DNA from: Dipylidium caninum
Taxonomy: Eukaryota; Platyhelminthes; Cestoda; Cyclophyllidea; Dipylidiidae
Direction of reading: 5' to 3'
NCBI GenBank assembly: GCA_017562135.1
Contig: QEYB01000448.1
Coordinates: 372,001 to 436,000, forward strand
DNA length: 64,000 nt
How positions within the stretch are numbered: position 1 is the stretch's first letter; the number at the start of each line of letters is the position of its first letter. Positions 36,882 through 48,784 of the stretch are shown here, one piece after another. The position numbers were made by a program, and so were the translations under genes. A model generated the notes under the pieces. The model was not told the origin of the DNA. It saw only the letters and a program-made list of their open reading frames with translations, and did not search any database.

Positions 36882-37813
36882 GTGGAGCAGAGGGACGAGG
36901 GGCGAGGGGCGAACACATTTATTCGTTCAGGCTGTGCTTTCGGGGTTGGGTGGGGGGCGGGTCGCTCGGTGAGGCGCGAGTGTACACACAGTGGGACAAT
37001 TAGTCAGAGGGGAGCATCGGCATAACTCACCGCCGCTACGTCCCACCTCGGCGGTTCCGGTGTTCCGCAGAGGCAGCGCCGGAGGCAACAGAAAGAATGC
37101 GAGGAATTTCATACCTCTTCAGGTAATAAACGCTCTTTATAAATGGGATGAGAACACCCAGTTGAGTTAAATGGAGACTTAGTCGGCTTGTCTAAATTAA
37201 GCAGAAAAGAGAAAATGTGTCTAAAACGACGCAAGCTAATTCGGCTAATTGGCATTCCAATTATTAACTAGAATTCATCCTCTCTAGCTAAGGAAGTTGT
37301 TTCTTTATTTAACACTTTAATGTCCTAACTAATAATTCAAAATACTGGCAGACAAGTTGAAAAGACTCGGCTTTTGATGGAACTCGACCAGCCCAAAGTG
37401 AATTTGCCCTCCGAAGAGTCAAATACAATCGACCAGCCTTTTAGTCTGACACTGCTTATCAACAAAAGTTGGTAATTAAGTGGCGAAACAAAATCACAAG
37501 GAGGAAACTCCCCTCTGATGCAAGGGAAGCCTGATGCTCAACTCCACGCCCAGTTCATCAGGGTGAAACCTCTTTTCTCCTCGAATTTCTCACCCTCTCA
37601 GCCTCCCGCTCTCCCCCTTCACCTCGATGTCGACTGCACCACTGGGTAACCTATTCCCGTCGAGGCTACCTTCTCGGCCAGGCCTGCCGACTGCGAGGAG
37701 ACATTAGGGGAAATCTACAAATGCGCAGATAGCCTGATTGGCCTATGCATAATGAACGTCGCCGAGGGATTAGGCGTACATGAAAGGCAACAAAGTAACA
37801 GGACGTGAGAAGG

Positions 37814-37831
37814 AGAAGAAGAAGAAGAAGA
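37814..37831 (+). repeat. (GAA)n microsatellite
   Basis: About six GAA units flanked by GGA, purine-only strand. Confidence 0.85.
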
Positions 37832-39086
37832 GGAGTCATTTATGATAAGTGAACAAAGTAGTTTTGAGTAGGGGGCTAGTGAATCAGTCGGGTGTGTAGG
37901 TGCAACTATCTTCACCTCCAATCAAGCCTCGTCCTCCGATTTAACCGGTGCATTCTGTCATCCGGAGGTGCGTCATAGGAAGTAAATTCACTACTGCCAG
38001 ATTGCTCTTATCGGCCGCTTATCTCACCCTTTTACACTCTCCTCAGCTCTGCCCTAAGTGTCCTCGTCCCAGCCAGCAAATAACATCCCCTCGGCCGACC
38101 AGTGACTGAGGAAACCTGATACACCGCCTTCTCAGAGGTGGCCAGCAGAATTGGTGCATTCAACATCATCTCCTCTCCTCTCAATGGACCCGTAACATTA
38201 CCTTCCTTCTTGCCTGGAATGCATATTCAATGGAGGAGATTTTGAAGTGTGACCGGGAAAGCTGTTAAACCTTGTCAGGCAGTCAGGATTTTACTCAGTT
38301 GGAGGAGCCCAATCGAGCATCACTTGTGTCCATTTGATGAATTCGCCGACCTCTACGATGTCGGAGTCAAAATCAGAGCCTCCTTTCACTGTTCTGTGGG
38401 GAAAATTTCCTTTGGCTGAGGAAAAGGGACCGTAGGCTTTGCTGCGTCTACCAGTTGAAGGTTTTACGACGACTCTGTCGTTAAATCCGCATGTTGAAGT
38501 CCATTTTCAGCTTGTCAACATGGTATACCAACTTAAAAATCCTTTATTCTTCTCATTACTTACATCGGAGGAGAAACCTAACTTAAATTTCTCCGACATG
38601 CGATGATTCCCGGGCGTCGGGTTAATCTGCTAAGCCTTCCTGCGGACATCATTTGAGCTCGTTCAGAATGAAAATTTCATACGCCGTGGAAAATTCTTGT
38701 CACACAGTTCAAAAAGTTCCATTTTTCAAGGCTTACTCAAAGATAAGCGCTCAAAAAAAGAAAGAAGAGGATTCAACTGGAACGCACCAGTACGCCAGCC
38801 GCGGGGCCACTTTCCTCCTTTATCCCCCCCAAAAAAGAAACAAGAGGTAGTGTTGGCCAAGCTAATTAGACCCCTTGCACTGCACGGACTTTGTGTCGAG
38901 GGCGAGGCCATCACCCGGATGTAGTTTTAACTAGCGGGATTTACGCAAAAATGCCTCAACTCTAGCTCACGGGTCAAAAGTGAAGCGTCTAAGTGCATAG
39001 GAGCCACTTCCATCCTTCAATTCATCAGAAGAACCGAGGTGAGTGCCCCCCACCCAGGGTCGAATTTCGCGGCAGCCTAGTCGCGG

Positions 39087-39134
39087 CTGAGGTCTCTGCC
39101 TCGGCATCTCCTCGTCCAGGTCCACGGGGGAGGA
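39087..39134 (+). repeat. Short dispersed GC-rich repeat, copy 1
   Basis: Shares CTGAGGTCTCTGCCTC, then CAGGTCCA and a GGGGG run, with 48042-48085, about 80% over 45 bases by eye. Too short to name a family. Confidence 0.4.
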
Positions 39135-39842
39135 GGAAAGAGACATCCTCGTGGGGGTGGCTGGGAAGGGAAGAGTACCTTCGGCTTTTCTATTTACCCC
39201 TTGATCCTGACTCTGTGCACGTATTGTGTTTTATGTTGCTTCACAAAAGGGAGTCACTTCCACCCCCCAACCGCCCTGGTTCGTGCATTGTCTCCTCCTC
39301 CTCCTGTAGGAGGACACCTAAACCATCGATTTACCACTTCCACCGTCAAAGAATCTTTGCTTTCCCTCTCGTAAACATACCCTTCTGCCTCATCCCAGGG
39401 GGGTTAGAGACAATTCCGCCTCTAATTTGTGGAGAGGGCTTTTACCGCGCCCCTGACGGAGGGACCCCCCGCCTCCACTCCCGCAAAACTCATTGCAGTT
39501 GTGGTATGTTCATTAATTTAATTAAAACTCCCCGAGGGGAGTAATACCGCACCCTCATGTGTGCTTCTTTGAGGAGGTTAAGGAAAATTCGCAGTATTAA
39601 AATCCTGGGGAGAGTTTTTTAGTCGGCACTGCCGCTCTCTCAGCCTCGCCTCGCCCCTGTGCCTGTAGTGGTGTTTAGGGGACATTTTCATTCCATGTTT
39701 AACTGCTGCGGCTGGATGGAAGCGAGATGAGCCTCCGTTCTCCAGAAGACGTCTACCCCACGAACAGCAGGTCTCGCTTCACTTGTTTTCTCAATGTGCA
39801 TTATGCAAACGATGATTTTTACTGGTTTATTATCTTGATGTC

Positions 39843-39927
39843 GGGAAGGGCGAGGGGGGAGGGCGGGACGGGGCGGGGCGGGGTTGAGCTGGTCTGAGCT
39901 GGGCTAGGCAGGGCAGGGGCGGGGGGC
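39843..39927 (+). other. G-rich tract with quadruplex pattern
   Basis: Nearly continuous G runs, including GGGCGGGACGGGGCGGGG, over 85 bases on the plus strand. An inverted CCAAT box (GATTGG) lies 35-40 bases further on. Confidence 0.65.
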
Positions 39928-40782
39928 GAAGACTCGTCTTATCACTTGCCATGCCTGAACGCGATTGGCTAAAAACCACGCGCAAATTTAACAAAACACA
40001 CCGCTATTCCAAATTATTTACTGGATGATATCGTCTGGATGGCAAGACTGCCCACGAAACATCCTTTCTCAGCATCAGTCTGCCAAGTCCTTCTCCACTT
40101 TATCGGGAAATACCGCTTTTTCACGTCATCGTTATGAGTGAGTGAAGTCATCCGGGGAAAAGTTGACTTCAGGAAATGTAGTCGGTCGTTTAGACCCGTG
40201 AATGACGAGTCCATTGCCACAGACACTGACAACCTCATTTTGACATCCCTTCTGCACGAGTGTAACGCAGAGGAGGAGGGAGGATAATCTGCATGGTACA
40301 AATGCAACGAAAGGTTGTCGTTTTCATTAAATTGCCGCTGCTTACCCTCACAAATCCCATTTTCAGGTAACTTTGGTGTTAACCTTTGCCTTCCTGACAA
40401 AACCAATGACTTTTAATCGAGCCCCAAAAGGAAAAGGCTGAGGGCTGAAATATTTCATGATCTGCTCCCTTCACATTTTTTAGATGAAGGAGCTCCTTCA
40501 ACGTCGTCAAAGAGGTTGAAAAAAAGAGGGATAAACTCATATTTACTCCATCAACGGTTCACTTTTCTTCCCTTGTCAAATAACATCCAAATGCCGATGA
40601 GCCAACAACGCCAAATAGGCTTCGGAGGTGGGCGTCTGCTAGCGGATTTCCACGGCCACACATTCATTATTTTAGAGACGAGACAGCAGTTCTCTCGACT
40701 GGGCGATAGCACCACTCGGAAGGTATCGGCCACAATGGCTGGCAACTAATTATTTTTGGCTGGCGGTTTGATAGCCCATGCT

Positions 40783-40806
40783 ACACACACACACATACAC
40801 ACACAC
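40783..40806 (+). repeat. (AC)n microsatellite
   Basis: Twelve AC units with one interruption (AT). Confidence 0.9.
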
Positions 40807-43026
40807 TCTTGACAGACGACAGCTGCGGGAAATTATAAGCAAACACGTGGAAATGCATTTTTAAGTCATGCTTCTGTGTTACATGGCGCACTTCCACCGT
40901 TTCCTCGATGAGATAGGAGCGAGTTGCACCATTTCCAGCGATTTCTTGGATTTCTTAAAGCTTTCCACATGCATGCCGTTTATTTTGTGGAGGAAAATGA
41001 AATTTACTCTGTTCTCAAGACACGCAAGGGATTTTATCCCTCTGTTTGAGCCTTTCCGTACTTCCTGAGCCTCCTCGGTCCAAAAGGCAGCGTCGTAAAG
41101 GCATTCACGTGATCTCCCTGCCCTCAGACTTGTCATGGGGCCGAGGAGGAGATGATCAATGAGCGGAACTGGAAAGGAAATTGTTAGCCCACACAAACAC
41201 ACCCACCAGTGGCTTTTACTTCTTTCCCCTAACATGAAACACGGCGATTGAAGATGAGGCTGCTGGAAATTGTCCTTCCGCCACTGTCAGGAGAGAGATC
41301 GGTCGTGGCAAAAGCTACACTTTTGCCCACATTGTTGAAGTCCACCTTTTTCGGATTTGACACTTTCCGTCGGCCGATAATCGTGGACATTCAAATACAC
41401 GATATACAATAACTTTATCGCCGCTTATGTTTTTTTGGCAGTTTATACTCGACTTCCTCTCCAAATGTGCTGTTAATGCCACATTTTGGAGGGTTTATTG
41501 TCTCTGCTGATTTTTATTACATCTATTTTCCCGCTTTTTATATGATAACAGATCTTCTCAGGCACGCTGACAGAATAAAATATTTCATGTGAAAATTTGC
41601 GGCAATAATGAAGCCTGTAGAGGAGGGTAATAATTTCTCTTCATCAAAAATAAAGGAAGGCTGATTGGAGCGGAGTCGGGACTTTGCCCCGGTGAGGGAT
41701 GAAGGATAAGCCGTCTACAGTGTGGCCAGATGAGACACTTGACGACTGTGGCCGCGTTGGATGGGGAGGGGAAAGTGGGTGCCCTCGTGGCGAACATTTT
41801 TCCAGTTAAGGAGTTGGGTGTTGAGAGGTGAAAGAAAGGGGAAAGGAATTGGGCTGAAGGAGTGAAACTGTCAGTGACAATACAACCAAAGTGTGGCTTA
41901 CTTTTACCAGAGTATAAATGTTTGAACAAAAACTTGCCCCCCAAACTAATCACGTCTTCTGCTCATCGTGTTTGTTTTTTTCCCGGCAGACACTTTGACA
42001 GAAAATTGTGCAGTCACTAAATCGTGTTGGCGATCACACCATTTTACGGATGGGTACCCGGGGGCGGCGGAGGCTGAATTTCTCCTCCCCACTTTTTTTT
42101 CCCACTTCTGGTCAATTAATAATAAATGCGTCTAATTTGTTTTAATTACCTCCCGCCTCACTGTCTTGCCACATTACGTGCCATTTTTCAGTTGTCTGTG
42201 TCTTCTCCTCCCATTACAAAAATTTGACCTGTTGGTTGTTTGAAGCCTGCCATCGGGGAAAGAGTAGAGTCCATAAAAATTCTGTTTCTTTTTTACTTTT
42301 GACATTAACCATCGTACTGCGTGGAGAGTGATCTTTTGCCTCGTCCGATCTTTTTTGTTTTCACAGGTACTGACGAGGTGTTGATTAAAAGGGGCAGAGG
42401 TGATTTGCACCCCACTTGCCTTTCCCTTTCCCTTTCCCCTTCCAGCCCAAATCCAAGTTATCTACGCAACAAAATCATTTTTTGTATGGCAAAAAAGTTA
42501 AAAAAACGTGGTATTTGAAGTGCATTGAAGTGAAAGGCGACACAGAGACCACCAGGGGTATTATTCCGTCGGCCAAATGTGGCCGGGCGACAATGAGCAG
42601 GCGCCAACGGACTGAATGAATCACAACTGGTGTTTGCCAAAATATCCCCCCAGACTGCAGCCTTTTTTTGACACATAACTTATGTAGCCTAGGCGACTTC
42701 ACTCCTATCAACGAGCAATGCAGTGAATTGTCTTATCGTATAAACGCAAGTGAGAAGTCCTTTTCTCTCCAGGTACTCTGAAGACAGCCTTGAACACAAA
42801 CATCGGTCCCAAAAAAGAGTTGACTTGGTAAAATAATCACAGGGGCGGGGAGGAGAGAACACGTGGCTAACGAACACGCAGGTAATGAGCTTCGTCTGAG
42901 GAGGCTTGCAAAAAATGTGCACTAAGGGGTGGAAGTGGGTTGGAGATGCCTTCGAGCGATGCGAGAGGGTTTGGGGATAGACGACGACGGGGGCTGGGGG
43001 GAGAAGAGGCATGAGGCAGCGGTGTG

Positions 43027-43060
43027 GCGGGGCGGGGCGGGGCAGAGCGGGAAGGGGAGG
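43027..43060 (+). other. G-rich tract with quadruplex pattern
   Basis: Three tandem GGCGG units, then AGAGCGGGAAGGGGAGG, on the plus strand. Confidence 0.6.
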
Positions 43061-43178
43061 CCACTGGCACGGAAACTGCCATTTTGAGAGGTTTAATGAC
43101 TCGAACAGGCCGGAGGCGCCAGATGTCCGCACCCATGATTCATCGTGCCCACATATGCCAACTGGCCCTTTTTCGTGG

Positions 43179-43203
43179 GTGTGTGCGTGTGTGTTTGTGT
43201 GTT
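43179..43203 (+). repeat. (GT)n microsatellite, imperfect
   Basis: GT units with GCGT and TTGT interruptions. Confidence 0.8.
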
Positions 43204-44217
43204 TATTTGTCCGAGTAAACAGTGGCGTATGATAAATGCCTCGGTTTCCCCAGACAGTCGCGCCACAGCACAGCCGTCAACTCAACTACTCACCCCAGCC
43301 CAGCAGTCTTGCGCGCATTCCATTTGGGCACCGTAAAACTTAACTTTCTCCTTTGACCGGCTCCCAGTTCGCCTTAATTTCACCCATTCTAACATTTGAA
43401 CCAAAAATGACCTGAATGGGGGAGGGAGTGGGAGGCAGCATTCCACTGGTCTCCTTTTCATCTCTGCACATCTTCCGCTCAGTTGCCGCAAATGCTTTCC
43501 CCCTGCTGACGGGTGACAAGTGAGTCAAGCACGGGCAAATGAGTCAAGGGTTGAGGCGCATAACTCGAGCTCCGCGATACACAGCGGCGTTATCGGGGCT
43601 GAACAAAGTGTAGAAGCGTTTTCCCATTTCCTCTTCCTGCATTTAATCTCCCACACACCTTGCGTTTAACGGTAAAAATAAAAAGTGACCACCTTGTCTC
43701 GCCCCATGAGAAGTTGAATTGTTACCTGGGCAGAAGTGGGGTTATTGGCCAAACCGATTTAAAGCGGTGGAGGACAAAATTGGCGATTACTCGTTGCCCA
43801 GAGCGGGGGAGGCTTCAACCTTTGTTACCGCTTAACAAGCTGTGACAGGGAAGGGGAATCAGCCAGGACATAAGTAATCCCACCTTCCATGTTCTGTCGC
43901 CGTCATTTGCGAGCGAAAATAAAAACAAAGGAAAAGCATTGCCGTTGCCCCGCACCGAGTCAGAAGATAGCCTAAGGAAAAAATGTGGACTGGATTACAT
44001 TTTCCACCTGACAAAAGGCATAGTGTAGGCCATAAGCCAAACCCTTCTGCAATTAGCCGCCTTGAAAACTTCCTTACTCTGCATGTTCATAAATTAAAGT
44101 GAATTCGGTTGGGGCAGACGGCCAAGTGCAGCGGGGACGGTCACTCCCAAGCACACACAGAAAGTGAAGGCCAACAAAGTCGTGATTTATAGGTCGCGGT
44201 AGTCGTGTCGCGTAAGT

Positions 44218-44222
<5 letters not shown>

Positions 44223-44248
<26 letters not shown>
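44223..44248 (+). repeat. (GA)n microsatellite
   Basis: Thirteen uninterrupted GA units. Confidence 0.95.
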
Positions 44249-44719
44249 AAGCAGCAGAGATTTATTCACGGACGGACAAGTGCCCAACAGGCGACGTGTC
44301 TGGATGAGGGGATGGAGGGACGGCGTTTGAAAACCTGCCGAGACCTATGGAACAACGAAGTGTCTTCTTCTTAGGGTAGAACATTAAAACAACGAGAAGT
44401 TAACATTATGCATTGAGATGAGTAGACAATCGAATACTGGGCAAATTAGGCTGCACTTTCGGAGACCGCGTTTATCCTCCCCCCGTGAGGTTGAAATCAC
44501 CCTGCAGAAGCTGCAATCTCCGCCTCTGTTGTAGGTCAGTAATTAGTCACTTTAAAACGGCTCGCCAGACGCATTGTATGAGGCTGAAAAGAGGCTTAAA
44601 ATAGCGCTTTAACGACAAGCCTGGGTGTTTTGTGCACGTCGAAACGATGGTAAGGGGAAAAAATTGCCGACTCTTGTTCAGAGCAGTCGAGAGGAGGAGG
44701 AGGAGCTCCACCTTGTCAA

Positions 44720-44735
44720 TGTGTGTGTGTGTGTG
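44720..44735 (+). repeat. (TG)n microsatellite
   Basis: Eight TG units, shortly after a GGAGGAGG purine stretch. Confidence 0.85.
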
Positions 44736-45062
44736 GGTTCGAGGAAAATGGTTGAAAATGCGTGTCCACGATCCGTGAAACCCATTTTCACTTTTCAATC
44801 GGAACCTCCCAGGCAGGTTTGACAAGTAACACGCCTACTTGGGGGCTTAGAGCCACAGACGGGAATAGTTTCGCCCGAATTACATCGTTCAGGCCTCGAA
44901 AGAAGAGTGTTAATGTCCAGCGTCCACTGTCACATCCTCCACGGGGATGCATAGAATAAATTTTTCTCCTCGGTGCATACTTTTAATTATGGGGGCATAG
45001 GCAGTCTGACCGGTTCCCTCACTCGCCCTCAAATCTTCCCACAACGGATTTATGGGTGGAGC

Positions 45063-45148
45063 ATTTAAATTATGCACGAGACGCTATTAGGGTACAATGA
45101 TGGCTGATTTATTTTAAGCAGTTATTTAAAATGCATGAGAGACTATTA
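45063..45148 (+). repeat. Small tandem duplication, about 60-base offset
   Basis: ATTTAAATTATGCACGAGACG followed by CTATTA recurs 60 bases later as ATTTAAAATGCATGAGAGA followed by CTATTA. AT-rich with TAAT cores; the function is unknown. Confidence 0.5.
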
Positions 45149-46992
45149 ATTTTGGCATAAATTTACTTGTTCTATGCTAATCATGACGAGAATCGTCACA
45201 TTTTTATAGGCGAGATATCGGAGTAGACACGGAAAAAGGCTATTTGAAGACAGCACAAAGTGGATTTTACGCCAGCCTCGGTGAAATACATCGAGATACG
45301 GAGGCATGAATAGAGAGGCGGGGGAAAAAAAATGAGAAAAGAAAAGATGAGATGAGATCGAATACGGTGAATGAGGCGCAACTTGCAATTTACTTCTTGC
45401 CTCATACCTCGGGGGATAATCTTCGCTTGGGGCACAGGGCTAATCTCTCCCCTCAGACGGAATTTATATTAGCATCGCGGAGATCTCCGAAGTTGGCCCA
45501 GCCTCAGTGTGTTGGTAAACAAAATCTTCGCCCATTACCGAAATGATAAGCGGGAGGAGCGGAGAACCGGGCCGATTAATCGAGTATCCCGGAGGAAAAA
45601 CACAACCTCACATGAATGATTTAAGATTCTGAGGCACAAACGATGTTAGACCCAGGTATTAGACGAGATGATGTGGAGGGGAAGTGTTCCCTGAGGCAGG
45701 AAATACTTTTCGTCGCGATCTCCCCTTTTTTCCCAGTCTTTTAATTTCAGCCCCGTGCTCGTTGTGACTGGCATTGGGGGTAAAATCACTGGAGAAAGGA
45801 AAATTATGGTAAAAGGAGACCTTGAAGTGTTAGTTCTTGCCCTTAGTCATCCACATGTGGGGGTTTTCGAGTTTCATTTACTAATGCAAATGTCATTAAC
45901 TTCCAGCTTTACCTGTGTGTGTCCCGCTCCTTCACAGAATACACCGTACTGTCACGGTGGAGCACAGAATAGCATTCTTCCGTGCTTGTAAGAGAAAAAA
46001 AATATCTATAATATCACCTAGCTGTTATAAAGTTTTCGTCATTGGTGGGGATTCTTTACTTAGAAATGCCTTTTAGCCACTCCTGATGGAGGGGGCTTTT
46101 TAACAGTGAAGGGTTGATAGCTGACACCAAGCGGGAAGATGCACCGTCGACGGGGGGCGTGAAATTCGTTCCATTTGTCATGTCGCACTTGTGTTCCACC
46201 GCCGCCTCCGTCCCGAGGCACAACGAGAGCCGACGATCTTATGTGGTAGTCTCCGCCACTTCCCCAACAATAGACCATTTGTTTGAAGGGTCAAAATCCT
46301 ACCTGTCCATGAAGCCTGCTGGTGCAAAATCGGGAAATGCGAGTCCTTGGAGAAGGATAAACCCTGCGGCACGGCAAAGTTGCCTCTAACATGTTAAATA
46401 TCTCCACTCATAGTCAAATTCGTGGAGCAGTGCAATTTCCTTTAATTACCGCTCCATTAAATTAGGATGAGAAGAGGGAAATGGACTGATGGCGGCGGTT
46501 ACATTTTTGAGCGTTGGCGACGGAGTTCAGACTCGAGTTAAATTACGCAGTGGGGGACCTTAGGAAGAAGCAGTTGGACAGGAGGAGTAGAAGGAGCAGT
46601 AGTTGGCCGCGGAGCTCACCGTGTAAGAGGAAGACGAATATGCTCATGAAAGTGTACCTCCAAGTGGCGCCAGGGCAAATTACCCCCAACTACTTTTTTC
46701 ATTTTATATGCGTCCGCCACACGCGACGATATTGACTTGGGCACACACAGAGGAGCCGTCTTAATTGCCCCCATAGCCAAAGCCGCCTTATTTATGCCTT
46801 CAACGAGCGGTCAAGCACACCCCGACGGGGCCAGAGGGCTGATTGTGCATCACACCTTTTACCCTCTGCGTGTGAGTGTGTAGACACATCCGTTTCTCGT
46901 TTAACGACACCCAATTGCATGCCGATACCCCACCGCAGTGAACAGCTAAATCCCACCGGAAATTACAATTCCGGTCGTAAAAATCTGGGCTG

Positions 46993-47005
46993 CGTGTGTG
47001 TGTGT
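46993..47005 (+). repeat. (GT)n microsatellite
   Basis: Six to seven GT units. Confidence 0.8.
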
Positions 47006-47424
47006 CTGGAGAAGCATGACGGATGAGAGCACCGTGCACTCTCAATGTGGAGCTGAGTTTTGGCCAAAAAAAGGAAAGCAAACCCTGCTTTGAGGCCACA
47101 ATGTGATGCGGCAGGATGTTGAGCCGATGCACAAAGTGGGCGGTGAAAGAGGTCGTAGACTCTCACAATTCGACCAATTGGTGGAGTTAATTTTAAGGAC
47201 GTAGCAATCACTTGTCAAGGAGTGCTCCTGTACCCCACAACAAGTGTGAAATCTTTAATTGAGGTGGCTAGTCAGCAATGCAGTATTTAAAGAGAATGAT
47301 GGGCAGCACTCACCCAAATTGAAATTTCACGCGGAGCCGCACTAAATTATGACACTTTTATGGGTCTCTCGCACGCGATGCCCGACGCGGACAATGCATT
47401 CGTCATGGCCTTGCTGTTCAGGCC

Positions 47425-47438
47425 GTGTGTGTGTGTGT
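47425..47438 (+). repeat. (GT)n microsatellite
   Basis: Seven GT units. Confidence 0.8.
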
Positions 47439-48041
47439 TTGTGGTGTGGAAGAGGACGTCGTTCTGTCGACGCTGTCACAGACTGAATTGCAACTGCAGA
47501 GGTGGTCAGATCAGATAACCACCATATCGCGGGGCCAATGTAATACCGCGCTTAATAAGTTTTGGGGACCTACGCGAATACACGTAACGCTTTCCGTGTA
47601 TTCGCCTCCATCCTTATGCCGCATAATACTGCGACTCGTCTGTTCCTCTTAACTTGTTAGTACTTTCATTAGCCCTCATAAACAGACCAGACATAACCCG
47701 TTACTTTCTTCTTCTTCAATTTCTGCATGATCCAACTGACTATTTTGCGCTGTGGACTGGAGCTCGGAGTTACACACAAGTCTGCAGTTTTTCCAGGAAT
47801 TAGTACTTACCGGGGGTGCCACGTCAACTCCTTTCAGTGTCATAGGTTGGCCAAAAGCTATGGAGTGTTAAGTAACACGCCAAAGAGGCCGTTGTTGAAG
47901 ATCTAGGCGCCTCCACGTGGCGACCTCCGGGGTCAGAGGGATCAACTCACCCTCCTAACTAAAATCTAGATCATCCCTCCAGGAAACCTGGGTCGGCAGC
48001 CACTCCGGAGGGCACTTTCATGCAACTTGGCTTCAAGCCGA

Positions 48042-48085
48042 GACTGAGGTCTCTGCCTCAGTAGCCCCCTTCAGGTCCAAGGGGG
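48042..48085 (+). repeat. Short dispersed GC-rich repeat, copy 2
   Basis: Partner of 39087-39134 (ACTGAGGTCTCTGCCTCAG, then CAGGTCCAAGGGGG). Not seen in the AT-rich flanks of the window. Confidence 0.4.
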
Positions 48086-48784
48086 AAAGGCGGATGAACG
48101 GCATGCAGACGGGACGGAGAAGTGGACGTCCGCGTCGGAGAATGAAGTGAAGACCATCGTGATTGTATATTCACCTCTGAAGCGGACAGACAGTCCTTCG
48201 TTTGCGCTCTGTCTTCTTGTTTATATACAATTTCTTCCCAGAAATAGGAGAGCGTTTTCATTGAAGCCATGTGAGTTCGGTACCATCGACCAGCTTCCAC
48301 CTAAAGTGCTTTGAGGGTGAGTTGATAGGCACCGACTGATGGCGTTGTAAACCCAAATACCTCGTAGAAATTGACAGGAGCACTCAAAGCGCCGCACTAC
48401 CCACCGTCTACGTGCGAAAGCTCGGTTCTGCGCTGTCTGTATTCCACGAACTGAAGGGCGACACTGCAGTTGAAGTAACAGCGTTACCCGCCCCCCACTT
48501 CCAATAAAGCTAGCTGAGGTCGCTACAACATAGCAACAACTTCACCGATAGCTAGATAAATGAAGAACTTATCAGAATGTGCACTTCGCGGCTATAGAGG
48601 GAAAAATGGGGCATTGAAAAGATCGAACATTAAGAGTTGTCTTTGCTCAAGAAAAATATATTAGTTTACAAAAGTCGATGAGATTCGGATTCTACAATTA
48701 CTTGGAATTTAAAGTTGAAAACTATCCACAAGGTTTTATCAACATGGATCCAAGTTAGTTCACATGCGGGTTACGAGTGTGGAG

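Larger units (their letters stand above)
35441..48784. other. Gene-free interval up to the TDRD3 3' end
   Basis: No exon is recognised. It contains five G-rich tracts, many dinucleotide repeats, a small tandem duplication at 45063-45148 and one copy pair of a short GC-rich repeat (39087-39134 and 48042-48085). The best unassigned open frame is plus strand 46114-46389 (91 codons, Ser-rich, mixed codon use), which could be a terminal exon but has no recognisable family. Confidence 0.5.

Noticed and set aside
48058..48300. 80-codon minus-strand frame beside the short GC-rich repeat
   Set aside because: Considered as a retroelement fragment, but no reverse transcriptase, integrase or gag motif is visible.
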